A stretch of DNA of 64,000 nt from an uncultured Vampirovibrio sp. (GCA_910577395.1 CAJTLG010000004.1:62001-126000); one strand, 5' to 3'; positions 53,986 through 63,764 are shown, numbered from the stretch's first letter. Numbers and translations are program-made. Notes: generated by a model from the sequence alone, not told the origin.

Positions 53986-54600
53986 CTAGCAATCTCCCAT
54001 GTCACAGGTTTTGTATGCGGTATAGCCTTCATAGGCGTAGCTTGCATCTATGCCTTTCATATAAATTTCCCTGTCATTAATTTTATCCGTTAAAGCCTCC
54101 TTTAACAGGCATTTAATTTCGGTAGTTTTAATAGGACTTCTTTCCATTGCAAGCAAATAATCGTTTTTATCTACCTTACTCCAGTCTATAACTTTGCCCA
54201 GTTCTTTTTTTAAAATTAAATCGAGCCATATTCGCATACTGCGGCCGTTGCCTTCGCAGAAAGGGTGTGCAATGTTCATTTCAATATATTTTTCAATTAT
54301 TTCTTCATATGTGCTCTGCGACATCTTATCAATGTTTTCAAGAGCCTCTTTAAGATAAATAACGGGTGCAAAGCGAAAATTTCCTTTCGCGATATTTACC
54401 GTACGCATCTTTCCTGCAAAATTATAAATCTCGCTGAAAAGAAATTCATGAATTCCTGCAAGGCTTTGATATGTGCCGGATTGCAGCTTATTTATTTTTC
54501 CTGTTTGGAAAAGTTCAAGCGCCTTTTGTTTGCTTATTTTTTCTTTTGTCTTTGCAAGTTCGCAGGATTCCGTAATTCCAAGCTTATTTTCTAATACCAT
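53986..54600 (-). CDS. fic: Class III Fic AMP-transferase with C-terminal inhibitory helix
   Basis: 204 aa. Catalytic motif HPFCEGNGRSMR (His112, GNGR 117-120) is complete, so target AMPylation is expected. The C-terminal segment SYAYEG (Ser187-Glu191) fits the [S/T]xxxE[G/N] inhibitory motif; in class III Fic proteins such as that of Neisseria meningitidis it lies at the C-terminus and blocks the active site in the same molecule. The GTYQSLAGIHEFLF and KGNFRFAP segments also follow that protein. No separate antitoxin gene is adjacent, consistent with self-inhibition. The target is unknown. Confidence 0.9.
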   Translation of the reverse strand: MVLENKLGITESCELAKTKEKISKQKALELFQTGKINKLQSGTYQSLAGIHEFLFSEIYNFAGKMRTVNIAKGNFRFAPVIYLKEALENIDKMSQSTYEEIIEKYIEMNIAHPFCEGNGRSMRIWLDLILKKELGKVIDWSKVDKNDYLLAMERSPIKTTEIKCLLKEALTDKINDREIYMKGIDASYAYEGYTAYKTCDMGDC

Positions 54601-54652
54601 AATGCCTCAAGAATTGTACAGCATAATGATATCATATTTTGAGGGATTTTTG

Positions 54653-55372
54653 TTATATTCCAAGGACGGGTGCAAATTTTAAATACAATTTTATTAAAAG
54701 CGGGGCAAGTACTGCAGTTAAAATGGCAACAATTGTTAGTGCTACAGTTGATATTGCAACCTGTTTATATTCTTTTCTCTCAGCAAGACTGGATGTACCC
54801 ATAACATGGGCGCTTGCACCGACAGAAAGCCCTATTGCCGTATCATTATTGATTTTAAAAAGCTTTAAAAGGCGCCTGTTAAATAGTGCCCCTAAAATCC
54901 CTGTAATTATCACGGCACATGCGGTAAGTTCCGGAATGCCGCCTATTGTTTTTGAGATTTCAACAGCAATCGGTGTGGTGACAGATTTTGGCAGCATAGA
55001 TATTATGATTGAAAATTTAGCGTGGAAAATTTTTCCTAAAATTGCTGTAGATACAATACCTATAATTGTTGCAAATATAAAGCCAAAGTATATTGCGCGT
55101 TTATTCACAAAAAGGATTTCTTTATTTTTTATAAGAGGATACGCAAGAGCAATCGTTGCGGGGCCAAGCAAATATGTTACATATTTTGCACCCGTGTTGT
55201 ATTCACTAAAATTGATATTGAAATATTTCAAGATAAGGATTATAACAGCGCTTGCAAGGATTATAGGAGGAAGTTTTTTAAAATATTTTACACGCGTTAA
55301 GGCCTTACACAGGTAAAAAATAAAAAATGTTAAAGAAAAATATAAGATTTTTAAAAATATATCATTAAACAT
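54653..55372 (-). CDS. lrgB: LrgB/CidB-family membrane protein
   Basis: 239 aa with six or seven predicted helices. Conserved MLPKSVTTPIAVEISKTIGG and VGASAHVMGTSSL. Family members pair with LrgA to control murein hydrolase activity or to move small metabolites such as pyruvate. The start overlaps lrgA by 8 bp. Confidence 0.9.
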   Translation of the reverse strand: MFNDIFLKILYFSLTFFIFYLCKALTRVKYFKKLPPIILASAVIILILKYFNINFSEYNTGAKYVTYLLGPATIALAYPLIKNKEILFVNKRAIYFGFIFATIIGIVSTAILGKIFHAKFSIIISMLPKSVTTPIAVEISKTIGGIPELTACAVIITGILGALFNRRLLKLFKINNDTAIGLSVGASAHVMGTSSLAERKEYKQVAISTVALTIVAILTAVLAPLLIKLYLKFAPVLGI

Positions 55373-55754
55373 TTTTCTTTCCTGTCCATTCCATAACTTT
55401 ATCTACAAAAACTGCAGTCAGTATCATTGTTATAAAGGTTGCAAAAATAATTGAAAGTAATATCCCAAGAAAATTTTGCCTGATAATGCCCCAATAAACC
55501 GTAATTCCAACCAGGAGCGGCACAAAAAGCGAAGGCAATATTGATATCATAAAGTTGCAAATATCTTTTACAAGCTTTAGCGAAATTATTTTAAAGTTTA
55601 AAAGTAAAGCAAACATTATCATTCCAAAAATTACGGGCGGAAAATTGAAGTTTAATATGTTAAGCAGCCATTCAGAAAAAAGCTGAATACTGAGAAGGAT
55701 TAAAAAACCCACAACAAACCGCAGAGATTTTTTTATGAGATATGGGGGTTTCAT
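55365..55754 (-). CDS. lrgA: LrgA/CidA-family holin-like protein
   Basis: About 129 aa from the ATG at 55754, which overlaps the miaB stop (ATGA). Four hydrophobic helices; FPPVIFGMIMFALLL and SLFVPLLVGITVYWG are typical. Works with LrgB next to it. The longer frame to 55781 would lie inside miaB. Confidence 0.88.
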   Translation of the reverse strand: MKPPYLIKKSLRFVVGFLILLSIQLFSEWLLNILNFNFPPVIFGMIMFALLLNFKIISLKLVKDICNFMISILPSLFVPLLVGITVYWGIIRQNFLGILLSIIFATFITMILTAVFVDKVMEWTGKKNV

Positions 55755-57106
55755 TTTATTTCTTCGCCCTTTAGACACCATACAAGTGCTTCATTAATCT
55801 TTACATCTGTAAAATCGCCTATTCGCGCTGTATTTGATTGGAAATGAACAACTTTATTGTTTCTGCTCCTGCCTTCTGCTATACGTTTCAGGCTGTTTTT
55901 AGCATCTTCTTCTTTTATTTTTTCAACAAGTACTTCATAGGTTTTACCGATGGCTGTTTCATTTGATTTTTTAGAGGCTTCTTTTACCGTTTCATTTAGC
56001 ATTGCAAGACGGTGTTTTTTATCTTCTTTGCTTATAAATTCATCTGTCATTTTGCCTGCCGGGGTTTTGGGCCTGGGGGAATATGCTGCAGTGTTTGAAT
56101 AATCAAGCCCCAATTCTTTTATGGCACTGATTGTATCCAAAAATTCTTCTTCTGTTTCAGAAGGAAAGCCTGCAATAAAATCCGATGTTATAGTGACATC
56201 GCTTATTTGCGTGCGGATTTTGTTCACTATTTCAGAGTATTGCGCTCTTGTGTATCTTCTGTTCATTGCTTTTAAAATACGGTCATTACCGCTTTGCATC
56301 GGGATATGGAAACATTCACAGATTTTTGAAGAATTTTTTACAACATTTATAACATCATCAGTAATATCTGTAGGATATGATGTTGTAAAGCGAATTCTAA
56401 AATTCCCTTCTAGCTTGTCAATTTCTGATAACAGTTTTGCAAAATCCTGTTTGCCGTATATGGGGCTATCGGGCAGGTTTTTGCCGTAGCTATCCACATT
56501 TTGCCCAAGGAGCGTTATTTCTTTATAACCTTCTTTAATTATTTGTTTGGCTTCTTTTAAAATGGTTTCAATTTCACGGCTTCTTTCTCTGCCTCTTGTG
56601 TATGGAACAATACAGTATGTGCAAAAATTATTACATCCTTCCATAATTGGCAGCCAGGCATTTATGCCGGATGAGCGTACTATATTGAAATCTTTTTCCG
56701 GTACTGCATCTTCCCTTATGGCGCAAACTCTGTTTTTTGTGCCGTCCGGGTTTTTTGTTTCAATTGATTGTATTAATTCAGGCAGTTCATATATATTGTG
56801 GGTGCCAAACACCAAATCAATATACGGAAATTTTTTAAGAAGATTTTCTTTTTCCTGCTGTGCCACACAACCGCAAATACCGATTTTTAAATTCGGGTTT
56901 TGTTCTTTTATTTTTCCCCAAACACCAAGCTTTGAGTAAGCTTTATCTTCGGATAGTTTTCTGATTGAACAGGTATTTACGATAACCAAATCAGCATTTT
57001 GTTCTTCACTTTTTTGATAATCAAAGTGGGATAATATGCCTATAATTCTTTCAGTGTCAGATTTATTCATCTGACAGCCAAGCGTTTCTAAATAAACATT
57101 TTTCAT
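55751..57106 (-). CDS. miaB: tRNA-2-methylthio-N6-isopentenyladenosine synthase
   Basis: 451 aa radical-SAM methylthiotransferase modifying A37 of tRNAs reading U-starting codons. N-terminal MTTase domain TLGCQMNKSD with cluster cysteines also in NTCSIR and GICGCVAQQEKE; radical-SAM motif GCNNFCTYCIVPYTRGRERSR (CxxxCxxC); C-terminal TRAM domain. Starts 3 bp after the upstream synthase-like gene and overlaps lrgA, giving a four-gene operon. Confidence 0.95.
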   Translation of the reverse strand: MKNVYLETLGCQMNKSDTERIIGILSHFDYQKSEEQNADLVIVNTCSIRKLSEDKAYSKLGVWGKIKEQNPNLKIGICGCVAQQEKENLLKKFPYIDLVFGTHNIYELPELIQSIETKNPDGTKNRVCAIREDAVPEKDFNIVRSSGINAWLPIMEGCNNFCTYCIVPYTRGRERSREIETILKEAKQIIKEGYKEITLLGQNVDSYGKNLPDSPIYGKQDFAKLLSEIDKLEGNFRIRFTTSYPTDITDDVINVVKNSSKICECFHIPMQSGNDRILKAMNRRYTRAQYSEIVNKIRTQISDVTITSDFIAGFPSETEEEFLDTISAIKELGLDYSNTAAYSPRPKTPAGKMTDEFISKEDKKHRLAMLNETVKEASKKSNETAIGKTYEVLVEKIKEEDAKNSLKRIAEGRSRNNKVVHFQSNTARIGDFTDVKINEALVWCLKGEEIK

Positions 57107-57109
57107 CTT

Positions 57110-58420
57110 TTAAACTATCCTGTGGGCTTGAATTTCTTCAAGTCTTTCCATACGTTCTTTAAGGGCGCCCATTGGCAGATAATACGGTTCTACCGTCATA
57201 ATTTTTGCGGCAATGTTCGGGTAAAAGTATATAAATTTAAGTTCACTGTCGGTTAACGGTTTTTGGGTATGTACGTTAGCATAGCGCGCAAGCTCCAGAA
57301 TGTTTCTTGCCTCGTCTTCATCTTTAAATTCAAGCTCCAGATTTTCGTATACGTTTCTAAAGCCCTTAATACCTGCATATTCGCCAACGGTTATCATCCT
57401 TCCGGTTTCAATTATCTCAGGTTCGCCTCTGCCAAGTTCTTCATAATCATACAGCTCATAGTTTCTTCTGTCTTTAAGGGCGCCGTCAGCGTGTATTCCG
57501 CTTTCATGGGCAAATGCGTTATCCCCTACGGCAACCTGATTTATCGGTATCGGTATACCAAATGCATATGCTGTATATTTTGCAAGTTTCCAGGCTTTTG
57601 TAATATCTATTTGAGGGTCTATTTTGTATTTACTTTCAAAACCGCTTGATTTAAGTATCGCAAGTATGCAGGATACAAGGTCGGCATTACCGGCGCGCTC
57701 TCCCATACCGTTTATTGCAGTGTTTATCCAGGCATTAACGCCGGCATCTATTGCAGCTTTAGCCCCCATAACAGAACATGCAACCGCCATGCCAAGGTCA
57801 TTATGGAAGTGCATTTCAATATCCATTTGTGTTTCTTTTGCAAGAGTATAAATTCTGTCATAGGCTGTTTTTGGGTCATCGTAACCAAGTGTATCACAGT
57901 ATCTAAACCTTGTTGCTCCGTATCTTTTGCATTCGTTTGCATATTTAATAAGATAATTTAGGTCAGAGCGCGAAGCATCTTCTGCGTTTATTCCTATCAT
58001 TTTTGCGTCATATTCTATTGCCATGTTAATGGCATCAAGAGTCTGTTTCAGGATGTCATCTTTTGATTTTTTACCCTGATATTTACCGTTTATCATCTGG
58101 TCTGATGTTGATTGTGAAAGATTAATATATTGTAATTTCGGTACATTTTCAAAAGATTTTTTAACATCAGATGCAATTGCTCTCATCCAGCCTGATAATT
58201 TTGTTTTATCTATTGCACCTCTATCCACGAGCATGAGGTTTCCGTTTAAATAATTTTTTTCATGCTCTGTTGTCGGAAAACCAAATTCTGACTGGTTTAT
58301 ACCCATGTCATTAAGCATAATATTTATAATGGTTTTTTGTAATTTTGCAAGACCAAGCCTTGAAGTTTGTACGCCGTCTCTGTTTGTAACATCTACAAAT
58401 TTGATAAATTTTTCGCTCAT
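57110..58420 (-). CDS. Homocitrate/isopropylmalate synthase-family enzyme (possible Re-citrate synthase)
   Basis: 436 aa DRE-TIM metallolyase. N-terminal VDVTNRDGVQTSRLGLAKLQ gives the DxxxRDG motif; the HFHNDLGMA motif supplies metal-binding His residues, followed by NGMGERAGNADL and HESGIHADG. There is no long C-terminal leucine-regulatory domain, so it is not a standard LeuA. The NRDGVQT and NQSEFGFPTTEHE pattern recalls Re-citrate synthases of anaerobes, which would supply citrate for a partial TCA route alongside the fumarase. The substrate cannot be settled from sequence alone. Confidence 0.8.
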   Translation of the reverse strand: MSEKFIKFVDVTNRDGVQTSRLGLAKLQKTIINIMLNDMGINQSEFGFPTTEHEKNYLNGNLMLVDRGAIDKTKLSGWMRAIASDVKKSFENVPKLQYINLSQSTSDQMINGKYQGKKSKDDILKQTLDAINMAIEYDAKMIGINAEDASRSDLNYLIKYANECKRYGATRFRYCDTLGYDDPKTAYDRIYTLAKETQMDIEMHFHNDLGMAVACSVMGAKAAIDAGVNAWINTAINGMGERAGNADLVSCILAILKSSGFESKYKIDPQIDITKAWKLAKYTAYAFGIPIPINQVAVGDNAFAHESGIHADGALKDRRNYELYDYEELGRGEPEIIETGRMITVGEYAGIKGFRNVYENLELEFKDEDEARNILELARYANVHTQKPLTDSELKFIYFYPNIAAKIMTVEPYYLPMGALKERMERLEEIQAHRIV

Positions 58421-58563
58421 AAATACTAGTTTTCCCTGTCTTTTTGGTGTTTTGTAATTTTGTTGTTAAGTTATATTTTAGCATCTAAAAAAATACTAGC
58501 AATTTTTTTTATTTTTGTGCTATTTTACATGTGTAATTAGTTTTACTAAATTGAAAGGCTGAT

Positions 58564-59385
58564 ATGTCTTCCGGTTATTCGGTAAATAATATACAATTTG
58601 CCCCTGCCCGATACGGCAGCAGTTTCAGGAAGTCTGAAGAAAATCATTTTGACGCGCAAAAGCGAAAGCAAAGTTTTGGTAAAATTAATATTGCAAATAT
58701 GAGCGATAACCAGATACTATTTAGCAGTCTGAGTTATGCTGAGAAAAAAAATAATGAAACATTGGCAGGGAAAATTTCAAATGCTCTGCCAATGTTGTTT
58801 TTTACGGCAATCCCTGCATTGTTCGGTGCAATGCAAAAAGGACCTCTTTCAGCCAAAGTTAAGTCCGGTTTGTCTGCAGCTATAGTTCTTGGCGGTATCG
58901 ATTTTGTGTTTAAAAAATGCGATAGTGCCAAAGAAAGGGTAGAAAACAGATTTCCAAAATTAAAAGAAAATAGTGAAAAACACCCTGTAACATCTTCGCT
59001 TGCCGATTTTGCGATTAAGGTACTTGCTGCAACCGCTCTTTATGCAGGCGTATTAAAGGGCGGCAAATATCTTCAAAATAAATTTCAGCCGTCAAGCGAA
59101 ATGCTTTTAAAATCTATAAATAAGGCATCAGAAAAGCTTGATTCTACTGTGGTTGCAGGTAAGGTTGCAAAAACTGCTGCCGCATTTGGTAATTTTAAAA
59201 GCAAACATCCTAAAGCAGCCCGATTTTTTGATAAAAATTCTTATCTTGCACCTTTGGGTGTGATACTTGGTTGGGGTGCTTTTTCAGGCCTGGTGCAGGG
59301 TAAAGCTGTCAGCAATAAGATAGATGCTGCATCTGAAAGAGCTGAATTGCTTTTTAATTTAAGGGATGATGCAAGAAAAGTTTAA
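58564..59385 (+). CDS. Hypothetical membrane protein with N-terminal SFGK motif
   Basis: 273 aa. The N-terminus (MSSGYSVNNIQFAPARYG, then KRKQSFGKINI) carries a form of the short motif seen in the module proteins. It is followed by hydrophobic segments (ALPMLFFTAIPALFGAM, SGLSAAIVLGGIDFVF, VLAATALYAGVL, APLGVILGWGAFSGLV) that could be four membrane helices. It loosely resembles the hydrophobic blocks of the large module proteins (GLTAALFLGNDF). Function unknown. Confidence 0.6.
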   Translation: MSSGYSVNNIQFAPARYGSSFRKSEENHFDAQKRKQSFGKINIANMSDNQILFSSLSYAEKKNNETLAGKISNALPMLFFTAIPALFGAMQKGPLSAKVKSGLSAAIVLGGIDFVFKKCDSAKERVENRFPKLKENSEKHPVTSSLADFAIKVLAATALYAGVLKGGKYLQNKFQPSSEMLLKSINKASEKLDSTVVAGKVAKTAAAFGNFKSKHPKAARFFDKNSYLAPLGVILGWGAFSGLVQGKAVSNKIDAASERAELLFNLRDDARKV

Positions 59386-59734
59386 GCAGATTTCTTGTTT
59401 TGTATTTGATTATTTATGTTTTTGTGATATAAAATATATTAAGTTTTGTAAACTTAACAGGGTTTGATTTTCTTATTTGTTACTTATGTTTAGAAAAACA
59501 ATTGACTTTTTTTGTTAAGTAATATAAATAATGTAGGACAAAAGTCTAAAAAAATGATATTATTTTAATATAAAGTGTTCTTTTTACCCTTATGGGTTAG
59601 AGGAAAATGTAAATCTTTTTGAAGCAAATAATAAATTTTTGTCAATTTTTTAAAAGACAAAGTTTTTAATGATGTAGGAAGTGAATTTTATTTATAACAG
59701 AAGTGATAAATTGTTATTTGGAGGAAACTAAGTA
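59386..59734. other. AT-rich gap upstream of the HEAT gene
   Basis: TAAGTTT-TGT-AAACTTA palindrome at about 59439-59455; TTGACT at 59502-59507 with an AT-rich -10-like TAAATA about 17 bp later; ACCC-TTAT-GGGT hairpin near 59587. If the TTGACT promoter is used, the HEAT mRNA has a leader of about 200 nt. No gene seen. Confidence 0.4.
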
Positions 59735-60589
59735 ATGACAATTAGTGTGAACAACCGTAAAAAACAAGCTAAAAAATCTTTTGATGAATTAATTAAGGAT
59801 TTACAAACATCTAATTCTGAAAAAGTTCGTTATAACGCTGCAAGAATTCTTGGAGAAATGGGCGATTTTAGTGCTGTTGAACCCCTTATTGATGTACTTA
59901 AAAATGATAAAAACGGCTCAGTTCGTCTTTATGCGGCTCGTGCACTGGGTGAATTAGGCGATACAAAAGCAACCGTTCCCCTTATTGAATCTTTAAGAGA
60001 AGACAGAAACGTTGATGTGCGTGTTCGTGCAGCTCGTGCATTGGGTCGTTTAGGCGGTAAAATCGTTGTTGAACCGCTTGTTGAAGCACTAAATGATGAA
60101 AATCCGCAAGTTTGTATTACTGCTACTGATGCATTAATTGAAATTGGCGATGTTGCAACCGATGCGTTAATTGAATCTTTAGACCACCAAAAAGTAAACG
60201 TTAGATGTGATGCTACAAGAGCGCTAGGCGAAATTGGCAATAAAAAGGCTGTTGAAAAAATTATTAAAATGCTTAAAGACGAATGGGTGAATGTTAGAAT
60301 TTATGCAGTTACTTCTTTGGGCAAACTTGGTGATACAAAAGCGGTTCCCGCTTTAATTGAGGTTATGGAAAATGCCTCTGAAAATGATTTGGTTCGTGCA
60401 GGCGCTGCAGCTGCGCTTGGTGTTTTACGTGACCAAAGAGCACTCCTTCCTTTGAGAAAACTCATTATTGATGCTGAAGAACTTGGTGAACTTGAAGATA
60501 CTGCATTAAAATCATTTAAGAAAATCATGGCTGCTAATTGGGAGGCTATTCCCGGTGCTGCACCTGTTAAAAAACCAGCTTTATTTTAA
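59735..60589 (+). CDS. HEAT-repeat (PBS-lyase-like) protein
   Basis: 284 aa made of about seven HEAT repeats of 31-33 residues (VRYNAARILGEMGDFSAVEPLIDVL, VRLYAARALGELGDTKATVPLIESL and so on). GGAGG lies ten bases before the ATG. Similar proteins in cyanobacteria attach phycobilins, but without photosynthesis genes a scaffold or protein-interaction role is more likely. It is followed by a strong terminator. Confidence 0.85.
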   Translation: MTISVNNRKKQAKKSFDELIKDLQTSNSEKVRYNAARILGEMGDFSAVEPLIDVLKNDKNGSVRLYAARALGELGDTKATVPLIESLREDRNVDVRVRAARALGRLGGKIVVEPLVEALNDENPQVCITATDALIEIGDVATDALIESLDHQKVNVRCDATRALGEIGNKKAVEKIIKMLKDEWVNVRIYAVTSLGKLGDTKAVPALIEVMENASENDLVRAGAAAALGVLRDQRALLPLRKLIIDAEELGELEDTALKSFKKIMAANWEAIPGAAPVKKPALF

Positions 60590-60611
60590 AGCGGAATAAA
60601 ATTATAGCAAT

Positions 60612-60645
60612 AAAACGCCCTTGCATTTTTGCCAGGGCGTTTTTA
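60612..60645 (+). terminator. Terminator of the HEAT gene
   Basis: AAAACGCCCT/AGGGCGTTTT stem with T run. Confidence 0.9.
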
Positions 60646-60689
60646 CATTTAAATACATGCTGACTTGGTTGTGTTATAATATTTTAACC

Positions 60690-62666
60690 ATGAAAAACAA
60701 GGCGCTTTTTACTTTAGTAGTTTTTTTACTTATTGGTTGTCTAGCTATTTTGTTGTTGAAACTGTTTTGGCATTTTTCTGACACTAAATCAACCCAATTT
60801 TATAAGCAGGGGCTTGAGTTTTATCAGAGAAAAGATTATCAGAATGCTTATTATAACTTTAAAAAAATCTCGTTTCTTTCTGCTTATTCTGTGCCGGCAC
60901 TGTATAGGCAGGCAACCTGCGCCTGGGAATTGAACGATATAAAAACGGCGGCAAAAAAGTATTCAAAATTTGCAAATATGCATAAAAATTCTGCCCTTGC
61001 GCCCGAGGCTATTTGGAAACTTGCTTTACTGGAGGAAGAAAAAGGTAATAAAAAACGCTCTAAGGCCTATCTTGCTAAACTTGTCGCTAAATATCCTAAA
61101 AGCGATTTTGCGAAAGCTGCTGCATACAAGCTTGGGCTTTTTTATCGTGATAATGGTGATTACAATAAAGCAAAAGATTATTTTGTAGAGTATATTGAAT
61201 ATGCGCCGCTTGGCAGATATAGTACCGATGTTTTAAATTTTCTTTTTGAAGATTACAATATAGGTAATCTGATAGATTCGGATAAATTGCATATTGCTGA
61301 GGCACTTTTTATTAATGAAAGATATTCAAAATCAATAAGTGTTTTAAAAGAAATTCCTTTTGATATGTCTTGGTTTTTACTTGCTAAAAATTATGAAAAG
61401 CTTTCAAACTTTGCTTATTTTGAAGAAACACTTCTTAAAGGGGTATCTCTCAAGCAGAATAAAAACACCCTTAAGGAAAAAGATTTGCTTGATATTATGA
61501 ACCTATATATCAAAAAATCAGCATATTCAAAAGAGGCCGGATATAATTTGATTTTAAATACTAAAGAAAATAATCTATATCCTTTAAGTTTATTTTTGTA
61601 TTCTAAGTATGTTGATAAAGAATCTGCAATAAAAAATTATGAGAAAATTTATACGGATTACCCCGGTTCTATAGTTGCTCCTGATGCTTTGTGGTTTGTT
61701 TTTTGGCATTATTACAAAAAGGGTGATACAGATAAAGCTTTAAAATTATCAAAGCTGTATACCAATGTTTATCTTGATTATAATATTCAGCCTAAAATTA
61801 TGTACTGGTCTGCTAAAATTCACTTAAAAGCTGGCAGAAAAAAGCTTGCAAAATCGCTTTTGCAAAATATTGTTTATAATTTTCCTAATTCGTATTATGC
61901 GTTTCGGGCCGATAAAATATTAAAACGTTCAAAGGCTCCGTGGGTGACAAATCGGACAGTTAAAATAAAAAATAAGTTTTTGCTTAAAAAGATGTCACCT
62001 GATTTGGATACAAAAGAAAACAGGCTTTTATACAGATTTGTTGAGCTTGAAGATTATTCGGTTATCGGAAATTTCAAGCTTGATAATCCGTTTTTAAACA
62101 GTTGGCTTGCCGCACTTGATGACAGAAAATCGTATTCTGTTTTACTTGCAAGGGATGCTATAATTGCAAAGCCAAAAACAATGTTTTCAGAGCCTGTTTA
62201 TAAGCTTGCATACCCCTTGTATTACAAGGATGCTCTTAATAAATATGCAATAAAATACGAAGTGAGTCCCTATCTTATGCTTTCATTAACTCGCGAAGAG
62301 AGTTTTTTCAATAATCAGGCGGTAAGTTCTACCGGCGCCTTAGGGCTTATGCAGCTTATGCCTGCTACCGCAAGACTTATGGATGTAACACTTTATGACA
62401 ACAGCAAACTGTTTAACCCTGAATATAATATATCACTTGGCATTAAGTATTTTGCACATCTTATGGAAATTTTTAACGGCAATGAGCCATTATGCGTGCT
62501 TGCCTATAATTCAGGCCCCGGTTCTGTTAAAAAATGGTTGAATAATTTTGGCGGCGGTGATTTTGATGAATTTATAGAAAATATCCCGTATCCTGAAACC
62601 GCCAACTACATCAAAAAAGTATATGCTTCATATTGGGTGTATATGAATATCTATGAAAAAATATAA
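60690..62666 (+). CDS. Soluble lytic murein transglycosylase (SLT) with TPR-like repeats
   Basis: 658 aa from the ATG at 60690; the frame is open upstream through the terminator but lacks a ribosome site. Residues 5-26 form a membrane anchor (ALFTLVVFLLIGCLAILLL). The middle (~40-420) consists of TPR-like helical repeats. The C-terminal ~150 residues are the SLT domain: SLTREESFFNNQAVSSTGALGLMQLMPAT with catalytic Glu, and LCVLAYNSGPGSVKKWL. It cleaves peptidoglycan to anhydro-muropeptides in the periplasm. Convergent with prfA, 7 bp apart. Confidence 0.9.
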   Translation: MKNKALFTLVVFLLIGCLAILLLKLFWHFSDTKSTQFYKQGLEFYQRKDYQNAYYNFKKISFLSAYSVPALYRQATCAWELNDIKTAAKKYSKFANMHKNSALAPEAIWKLALLEEEKGNKKRSKAYLAKLVAKYPKSDFAKAAAYKLGLFYRDNGDYNKAKDYFVEYIEYAPLGRYSTDVLNFLFEDYNIGNLIDSDKLHIAEALFINERYSKSISVLKEIPFDMSWFLLAKNYEKLSNFAYFEETLLKGVSLKQNKNTLKEKDLLDIMNLYIKKSAYSKEAGYNLILNTKENNLYPLSLFLYSKYVDKESAIKNYEKIYTDYPGSIVAPDALWFVFWHYYKKGDTDKALKLSKLYTNVYLDYNIQPKIMYWSAKIHLKAGRKKLAKSLLQNIVYNFPNSYYAFRADKILKRSKAPWVTNRTVKIKNKFLLKKMSPDLDTKENRLLYRFVELEDYSVIGNFKLDNPFLNSWLAALDDRKSYSVLLARDAIIAKPKTMFSEPVYKLAYPLYYKDALNKYAIKYEVSPYLMLSLTREESFFNNQAVSSTGALGLMQLMPATARLMDVTLYDNSKLFNPEYNISLGIKYFAHLMEIFNGNEPLCVLAYNSGPGSVKKWLNNFGGGDFDEFIENIPYPETANYIKKVYASYWVYMNIYEKI

Positions 62667-62673
62667 GACTCAT

Positions 62674-63756
62674 TTATTCTTGTGCAAGTTTTTCAAGTTT
62701 TAATTTTTGGTCATATTCCATTAAAAGCTTGATTAATTCGTCAAGTTCACCCTCAATAACCGTCCATACATTAAGGTTTTGACCTATTCTGTGGTCCGTA
62801 AGGCGTCCTTGCGGAAAATTGTATGTCCTTATTCTTTCTGACCTGTCACCCGTTCCAACCTGAGAACGTCTAAGGTCTGTTACTTCCTGCATTTGCTTTT
62901 GCACTTCCATATCATAAAGTTTTGCTTTTATAATTTGTAGTGCGCGTTCCTTGTTTTGCAGCTGAGAACGCTCTTCCGTACAGAAAACCATTAAACCTGT
63001 AGGTTTATGTACAACACGTACAGCAGTTTCAACCTTATTTACGTTTTGGCCGCCTGCACCCCCTGAGCGTGCGGTTGAAATTTCAAGGTCATTAGGATTT
63101 AATTCAACCTCAACATCATCCACTTCAGGCATAACGGCAACAGTTGCAGTTGATGTGTGCACTCTGCCTTGCGATTCTGTTTGAGGGACTCTTTGTACCC
63201 TGTGCACGCCGCTTTCGTATTTTAACTGTGAATAGATATCATCTCCGCCTTTAACTGAAATAACTACTTCTGATACTCCGCCTGCCTCGCATTCGTTGAT
63301 TGAAAGAATTTTTGTCTGCCAACCTTTATTGTTTGCAAACTTAAGGTACATCCTCATAAGGTCGCCCGCAAAAATATTGGCCTCATCCCCGCCTGCGGAG
63401 CCTCTTATTTCAAGCATAATATCCTTGTCATCCATCGGGTCTTTGGGCAGTAAAAGTACTTTCATTTTTTCTTCGTATTCAACAATTTTAGCCTCGTTCG
63501 AGGTTATTTCGTTATTTAAAAATTCTTTCATAGATTGGTCTTTTTCGCCATGAAGAAGTTCTTTGGCTTCTGTTATGGCATCTTTTGCAGCCTTGTATGC
63601 GTTATAAGTTTCAACGGTTTCTTCCATAGCGTGCCGTTGTTTGGATAAATCTCTGAATTTTTCATAATCCGCAGTAACAGCGGGGTCTGAAAGTGTCAAG
63701 CCCAATTCTTTATATTTTTGTTCTATTTTTTGGATTTTATCCAACATATCTTTCAT
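62674..63756 (-). CDS. prfA: Peptide chain release factor 1
   Basis: 360 aa. GGQ motif in SGGAGGQNVNKVETAVR for peptidyl-tRNA hydrolysis. VHRVQRVPQTESQGRVHTS is the RF1-type segment. Reads UAA and UAG. The recognition-tripeptide region has VPQTES where VPATES is common. Starts 8 bp after the thyX stop. Confidence 0.95.
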   Translation of the reverse strand: MKDMLDKIQKIEQKYKELGLTLSDPAVTADYEKFRDLSKQRHAMEETVETYNAYKAAKDAITEAKELLHGEKDQSMKEFLNNEITSNEAKIVEYEEKMKVLLLPKDPMDDKDIMLEIRGSAGGDEANIFAGDLMRMYLKFANNKGWQTKILSINECEAGGVSEVVISVKGGDDIYSQLKYESGVHRVQRVPQTESQGRVHTSTATVAVMPEVDDVEVELNPNDLEISTARSGGAGGQNVNKVETAVRVVHKPTGLMVFCTEERSQLQNKERALQIIKAKLYDMEVQKQMQEVTDLRRSQVGTGDRSERIRTYNFPQGRLTDHRIGQNLNVWTVIEGELDELIKLLMEYDQKLKLEKLAQE

Positions 63757-63764
63757 TTTAGAGA

